Shown here one piece after another: positions 58,365 to 64,000 of a stretch of 64,000 bases of DNA. The position numbers were made by a program, and so were the translations under genes. Source of the DNA: Ischnura elegans (taxonomy: Eukaryota; Arthropoda; Insecta; Odonata; Coenagrionidae). The notes below the pieces were generated by a model that worked only from the letters and a program-made list of their open reading frames with translations, searched no databases and was not told where the DNA came from. Where the stretch lies: the NCBI RefSeq assembly GCF_921293095.1, contig NC_060248.1, positions 76,019,243 to 76,083,242 on the forward strand, in the 5' to 3' direction. How positions within the stretch are numbered: position 1 is the first letter of the stretch; each line of letters starts with the position of its first letter.

Positions 58365-61357
58365 CATGAAGGAGTTTCACCATGTTACGCCAACCACCAT
58401 CGCATTTGACATTCTTATACTTTTTTCCCGATTTTTTTATTTCCTCAGCCTGGCCATCTGAGAAAATTGAGTATCAGGAAGAAGGAACTAATGGCACGAT
58501 GAGCGGCCTAAGCATGCGATATTTGCAGATTGAAAATATATTTTAAAAAAGTTGCCTCAGTGATTACAAATTTGTTCATCCTCCTTCTTATGATGGTTTT
58601 TCAAAATTAAATTTCACGTGATCACTATTTTGAGAAATTCTACAGTCTTACACTGTTGTACTTATCGAACGAGAAATATCTCGTGCTCTAAAGGTAATCT
58701 TAGAAGTTATTGCTTTTTGGTTGGTATATACTGACCTAAAAATACTTTTTTTTGAATTGTCTTTTGAATATTGCCTGAACGGATTGAGTGGCCTTCATGT
58801 CATAGCCGTAAAAGTAGTTCCGTTTGTTTAAGGTTTCAGCTAAGTTTAATGAACTCCACTTTTCGATTCAAGCTTGGTAAATTACGTTTATTTTTCGTTG
58901 TAAAAAATGAGCTGAATTTGCACATGTTCCTCTGACGGTATGATATATCTCCTAATTTCTATGATGAAGATTTTTGTGTATGCCTGCCATTGGAAAAGAA
59001 GGTCACCAAGGAATCAATTTAATGGATAATTGAATTTTTAAGACCCGAATATGAGATAGGTAGTTGTTTTTATTTCTTTTTTTCAAGTTAGTCTAAAGAC
59101 TAGTTCAAAGTGGGGCATTCTTCTCATAAAGGGGAATTACTCGTCAGAGGCGAAGGATCAACATTGGAAGCTCATCGTCCGAACTCTGGGAAAAAGCTAC
59201 ATCGTGACGGTGATATAAATCAGGTAGTGGGATGGAATTGGGACCCAGCAGTGAAGGTGAAGTCTACTCCAATCATGTTGTCAAATTTTGTTTTTAACGA
59301 GCCAATTTTTCGTATGCCTTCGTTATATTATGATGCCAAATATGCTGTGGAAAATTAGTTACTTTTTGAATTCATTAAAGCTAGATTTCTTTGACCTAAG
59401 CACTAGAGTACATTCCCTTGACTAAGGATTTTGAGTCACCCTGATATTAACTTTCATACTTGATCATTCGGGGACGTGAACTCTCTTAAAGAACAGATAT
59501 GCATTGAATTTGAGAGTCCTCAATTTTTTGCTGGTATTGTCGCAGATTCTTATACTCTTTCAAGGAAATATGTGACGAATTTTTTTTCACGCCAAGTTAC
59601 TTAAAAGATTTATCTTTGACGTGAAGTGGATGAAAAGGAATATGACATGTAAAAGGTCCAACACTCTGGTACTTCGCATAACGTAGACGTGGAAATCATT
59701 TAGTAGTTTGCGCAAATGCCTCTCGGCGGTGTCGTAACAAGGAATATGCTTTGGGAGGAGATGGGGAAGTTGTCCCCCATCCCCAGCCTCCCTGACTCCT
59801 TAGTCACCCGGTCGCCATTCAGTGACTCGTCTCACTGACATGATATTAATAAATGATCTTTAACTTCAAGCAGATACATTTGTTGTGGGTCAAAACTAGA
59901 CAATTTTTAAACATATTTTTATTCTCTGAGGTTTGGGGGGATATATCCCCTTCATCCCCCCATAGTTACGCCACTGCCTCTCGATGTATCGAACAATATG
60001 CCGGGAATACTTTATTTTTGTTAGATTTTATGATTAGCTTAATAGCTGCTCTATTATTTCACCTCCGGTGCACGAATAACGTGCGAATGCTTAAGCGAGT
60101 CTCGCTTTATCTAGCATTCAGGCTCAGTGAATGGCTTAGTGCTTCTTTTGCACCCGCGTGCAACTCTTGTCATCATCGTAGACCGAAATATTTCTCCCTA
60201 ATCCCTCCCTGGCTGCCTCTCAACGTCTTAGGGGAGGCCTGCTTACTATTCACGCCTCTATACTTCCGCACCCCTCGGCCGTCCCCATAGCATCATCCCC
60301 TTCTTCGAAACGAGCCCGTTCAGCCCTTTACCACGTTCGCTTAAGCTCTATTTCTCCTTCACATTCACCGTTGTAACGCTCATTAGTGCGTTCATGGGAT
60401 CCTAAACTCACAGTGATCTTTTCCTCCGTCGCTTCCCTGGAGCAAACACACTTTTTTCCCCCTTACGAAGAACGGTGGTGGCCGCTAGTCCATCTTGGTG
60501 GTATACTTGCCGTTTACCCTTACCGCCGTGAAGCCTGAGGTCAGGAGTGGAATGATCACCCGGGGACCAATGCGGGCAGGAGCTCAAAACCATATCTATA
60601 CATTTTAATTAAAAAAGAAACAAAAATAGTTAAAATTATGAATAATGAATGTAGCTACTGAACAATAATTAATCGGGCTAAAGTTTCCGGGAAATTGTGT
60701 AAAAAGATGCATTCTTACCGTGTAATAATTGATAGATGTATTGAAGAATTTGAAACAGTAATTCATTAAGTAGAATTTCCCTAAAACCGACTATTACTAC
60801 GCGTCGGGCTTTTTGCTCACAACATGTCCATTTTTGACGGGTTACGCAGTACAAGAGAATAAACACACAGAACTATAAGGTACGGAATATTGTAGGCCGT
60901 ATACTGTAAAATCCGTATACACCATTCAAAGCGTCCTTATAACAATTCGGAAAAATTTCTTTCGGACAGATTTTTCAATTTGGGACCACTGGGTTACGTA
61001 GCCATCGGGCCACAGCAGAAAATCCTTCCCTCCTCAAAGTAAGGGAACACCATTTGGCGAGCATTGTTTTGTGATTTAAAGAAGACAGTTCCATTTACAA
61101 TAGAAATTTTGACCTTTTTACCTCTTGTGGTGTCGAAGCAAACATGTCTAAAATTGAAATATGGTTTGATGCTTTCCCAGCGAATGATGTAGGTATACTC
61201 GGGATTTCCATTGCGTTAAATTATTATCCAAATTAGCCAATGATTCGAGCTCCGACTCGGGGCTCATCCTCAAGACTGCTGAATGTCGTTTTATTTTTTT
61301 ATGGCTGCAAAGTCTCATTTTAACTATAAATTTAGTTCAATAAACTTAAATTATGTC
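58365..61357. other. Stretch with no identified gene
   Basis: The longest frame (59853-60290, plus, 145 codons) runs through a GC-richer patch and matches no family I know. A CCCCCCATAGTTACGCCACTG stretch near 59957 looks like a degenerate transposon end without a visible partner. Confidence 0.45.
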
Positions 61358-61405
61358 GTGCGAAAAATCCACAGCGAATGATTTTTTCCTTGTGGATTTT
61401 CGCAC
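61358..61405. repeat. Hairpin
   Basis: GTGCGAAAAATCCACA at 61358-61373 pairs with TGTGGATTTTCGCAC at 61391-61405 (one A fewer), with a 17-base loop. Confidence 0.75.
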
Positions 61406-61408
61406 AAT

Positions 61409-64000
61409 TTGTGCATTGCGGGTGACTCCGTGCAGAAGACCTTGGCTAGTCCCGATATCCTTAAATTTAACTGTCTAAAATTAAACTATAATCATGTCTG
61501 CAACTCCTTGGGTCCTTCGGCTTCGGAGTCTTACACGGCCGGGGGCCCCGACAGAGACCCCCGCCTGCTCACCGGGCCAGGCTGCCTCGGTCATCTCATG
61601 GGCATCGAGTGTCGTGAAATAGAATTTCCCTTGATGCACGAAATCCCGAGCAGTAAGGTTTTAGCATGTAGATTAACACTCATTCCGATCACTTTTACCA
61701 TGGAAAGGTATTACAATATCTCAATACTCAATTATGAGGGCCGCCGCATTGCTCAGAAAAAACCGTATCATTAAATTATGATCATTAGTTTGCTTTCTCA
61801 CTATCCACGCCTGTATCTTACATTCCCTATGGGTTGTTTTCCCCATGTCCTCCTGAATTTCTCCACGCTCTTGTCTCTTGGTCTTCATCGAGGAGATTTT
61901 TGATAGAATTTCTCTTCATTATTAGTACCGCGGAATTGCTGCATTCTTTATATTTAGTGGTAATGATTAATAGAGGAGCCCAATAATATGGCGGGGGAAA
62001 ATATGATGTGCAGTACGTTTTTTTAGGAATTTACCGAGATATCCACGCCGATCATTTTCTTTTTTTATCATTTTTTTGGAACAAGGTTCATTATTTTACT
62101 AGGAGAGTGATGATGTGTTTAGGATTGATCTTTATGATATTTGGTAATGCCATAACCTAATATTGAGTCACATAAAAGTTTTGCATGTAGATATAAAAAA
62201 GTGTGACTAGTATTTGGAGTCAAATTTTTAAATATGCATGATTAATATATTGGCAGAAAACGAAGTAAGTTATTTTCCTCTCTTGATACCTACTACGGGG
62301 TCCTCGGTAGCAGATGGCGTTACTCATTGTGCTGACATTATCTTTAATTAATTGGCGAGGTTCATAATCTGCCTGAGCCTAATATATTAAGGATGACTAC
62401 AAATTGAAAATACGGTAATAACTCCTTTCTTATTCGCAATGCCATTTCTCAGCCTTTGCGGGTGCCTGCCACGAAGGTCATTACGTTCTCAATTTACTCT
62501 AGTCATTCACCTTATAACCGAAATCCGGTCTCATGAAGTTGATTTCCCTTCTTTCATGGCCCTCAGTGGTCCGAGCCGAAATTACTTTCTGGAAGGCGCA
62601 TCTCGGAACGGTTTGGATAGGAGTCGTGGGGATAGGATGGAGTAAAGACGAAGACGACTACCAATCCCCTTTTATGAAATTCGATCTGCGGAGGTTGGGA
62701 CAATGTGATCTCCCCTTTAATTCTACCCCTAGGTTTTGACAAAAAAGACAAGAGGGACGGATTAAGCGTAGATTTAAGATGTTTACCTCCATGATTTTAG
62801 CCTTGAGTGAAGTTCAAGAGTTGACCTCAACTACGTTCTCGAGTCGAATAACTGTACGAGGCCTACAGTTAAAGTTTGCGAACATTCCGTAATCTTATTT
62901 TCTCCTGTGCTGCACACATATTTTTTAGGATTTATCACACATATTTTTAGGATTATTTAGGAGGATAGGAGTTATCAGCAGGGCAGGATGCATTTCATTG
63001 TTTTCACTTCGAGCACTAAAATAACAAGCGTCGTTTTTACCAGTATGGTGGCCATTGTGTCCAATACCGTTCCATTGAATTTTCTTGAGCTTTGGGGACG
63101 AGATAAATTTAAAAAGGATGAAATCACTGGTATTAGATAGTGCATAGATAATCTTCGATTATGCAATTGGTAGATTCGTTACTTAGGCAAAACATTAGAG
63201 CCTGCACTAAAAAAAATTTTATTTGGAGTCCAAAAGATTGGGAGCCCTGGTCCTTTACCTACACATATGTCGCGAGTCACGCTGCGCATGCGCAACTCGG
63301 AACATGCCTTAAACGTGCTGCTCTGGTAAAAAGTGTAGTGTGACTGTAGTGGCCTTGGTTAAGATTACAACTAATTTCCTCGATATTAAAGTGTATAAAT
63401 AAATGGGCCTATCGGTTTTCGTACCTATATAATCGAAGTGTATATCAGACGATAATGTAATTGCAAAAAAATGGGTGGATCCTGTGGAACTAACACGGTA
63501 AGGCGTGAAATTAATTTCGTCCTGCCGTATGGAGTCGAAGATCATGTTTCGGAGTACTGTTTCTCTTACCATATGTTTCGGTGACAATGTTGTGACATAA
63601 ACCCGCATTCATTTATCTCCTAGACTAATTATGTGATATTGCTCATGTATTAACATTTTCAAGACCATGTAAATGATATACAAGACCAAGACGACCCAAT
63701 TTTTATGGGAATCGTCCCCGACTCTCCACGTGAGTCCGGACCAATTTCAAAGATAGGGTGCCACTATAAAAACACCTTATACCTATTTTTTCTTGAAAAA
63801 AATTAATAGATGTTCTAAACGTATGAGTTTTTGCGTTGGGATGGTACACTCATAATCAGATAGTTAACAATGGCCTGGCAGGAAGACAATTAGATTTATA
63901 TTTAGCAATATAGGTATTACGTTTCTTATTAAGATAGGGGTGGTAAATTGATTTAAAATGCTATTATTTTGACCGCAAATTGTTTAAAGAACAACATAGT
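61409..64000. other. Terminal stretch with no identified gene
   Basis: A 121-codon frame at 61409-61774 (plus strand) crosses a GC-rich patch at 61520-61600 and resembles no known protein. Other frames up to 99 codons overlap on opposite strands. No element termini were recognised before the window ends. Confidence 0.45.

Noticed and set aside
58174-58409. Two similar open frames on opposite strands
   Set aside because: They are the same sequence read from the two arms of the palindrome, not genes.
59853-60290. 145-codon frame, the longest unassigned one
   Set aside because: Unrecognisable composition, no family motif, and it begins in a degenerate repeat-like stretch.
61409-61774. 121-codon frame over a GC-rich patch
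   Set aside because: GC-rich DNA has fewer stops; no domain or homologue could be recognised.
1-64000. CRISPR arrays, bacterial operons, integrated viral genes
   Set aside because: None seen. Repeats are dispersed or inverted rather than regularly spaced, and no viral structural or replication protein was recognised.

Overview
The window looks like nuclear DNA of an arthropod, probably an insect. It is AT-rich, its one clear host gene is split into seven exons by GT-AG introns, and most of the rest is transposable-element (TE) sequence: Helitron, PIF/Harbinger, mariner and a LINE with a TAGATG-type tail. No bacterial operon, CRISPR array, rRNA or intact tRNA was seen. The species cannot be fixed from the sequence alone.

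Layout. Positions 1-6456 hold three copies of an internally deleted Helitron of about 2.1 kb. Copies A and B are head to tail on the minus strand and abut with no host base between them. Copy C is inverted, 5' end to 5' end with B. A 432-bp Harbinger-like MITE sits in B. A fourth copy (D) lies at 17958-20084. All four keep a decayed C-terminal part of a PIF1-type helicase.

Positions 10867-17321 (minus strand) hold a complete histidine acid phosphatase gene. Its seven exons join in phase to a 403-residue protein with a signal-like N-terminus, the RHGxRxP motif and the HD motif. Helitron D lies about 640 bp upstream of its start codon.

Positions 23486-24756 are a dead, near full-length mariner. 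Positions 25262-35078 are a four-deep nest. A 5'-truncated LINE was split by a 9.2-kb PIF/Harbinger element (TTA duplication). That element still encodes an apparently intact Myb/SANT-like protein and an intact two-exon DDE transposase. The transposase intron holds a second inverted-repeat element (TAG duplication), which itself holds a third (TTA duplication).

From 35 kb to the end no gene could be identified. The region holds a roughly 2.1-kb element with long degenerate terminal inverted repeats (37897-39993), two LINE 3' tails, local duplications at 40.0-41.2 kb, a tRNA-like SINE fragment, several fold-back repeats and a perfect 170-bp palindrome at 58195-58364.

Main points: a plausible host enzyme gene, a candidate autonomous Harbinger whose two proteins normally act together (the Myb-like protein helps bring the transposase to the ends), and a well preserved record of successive insertions.
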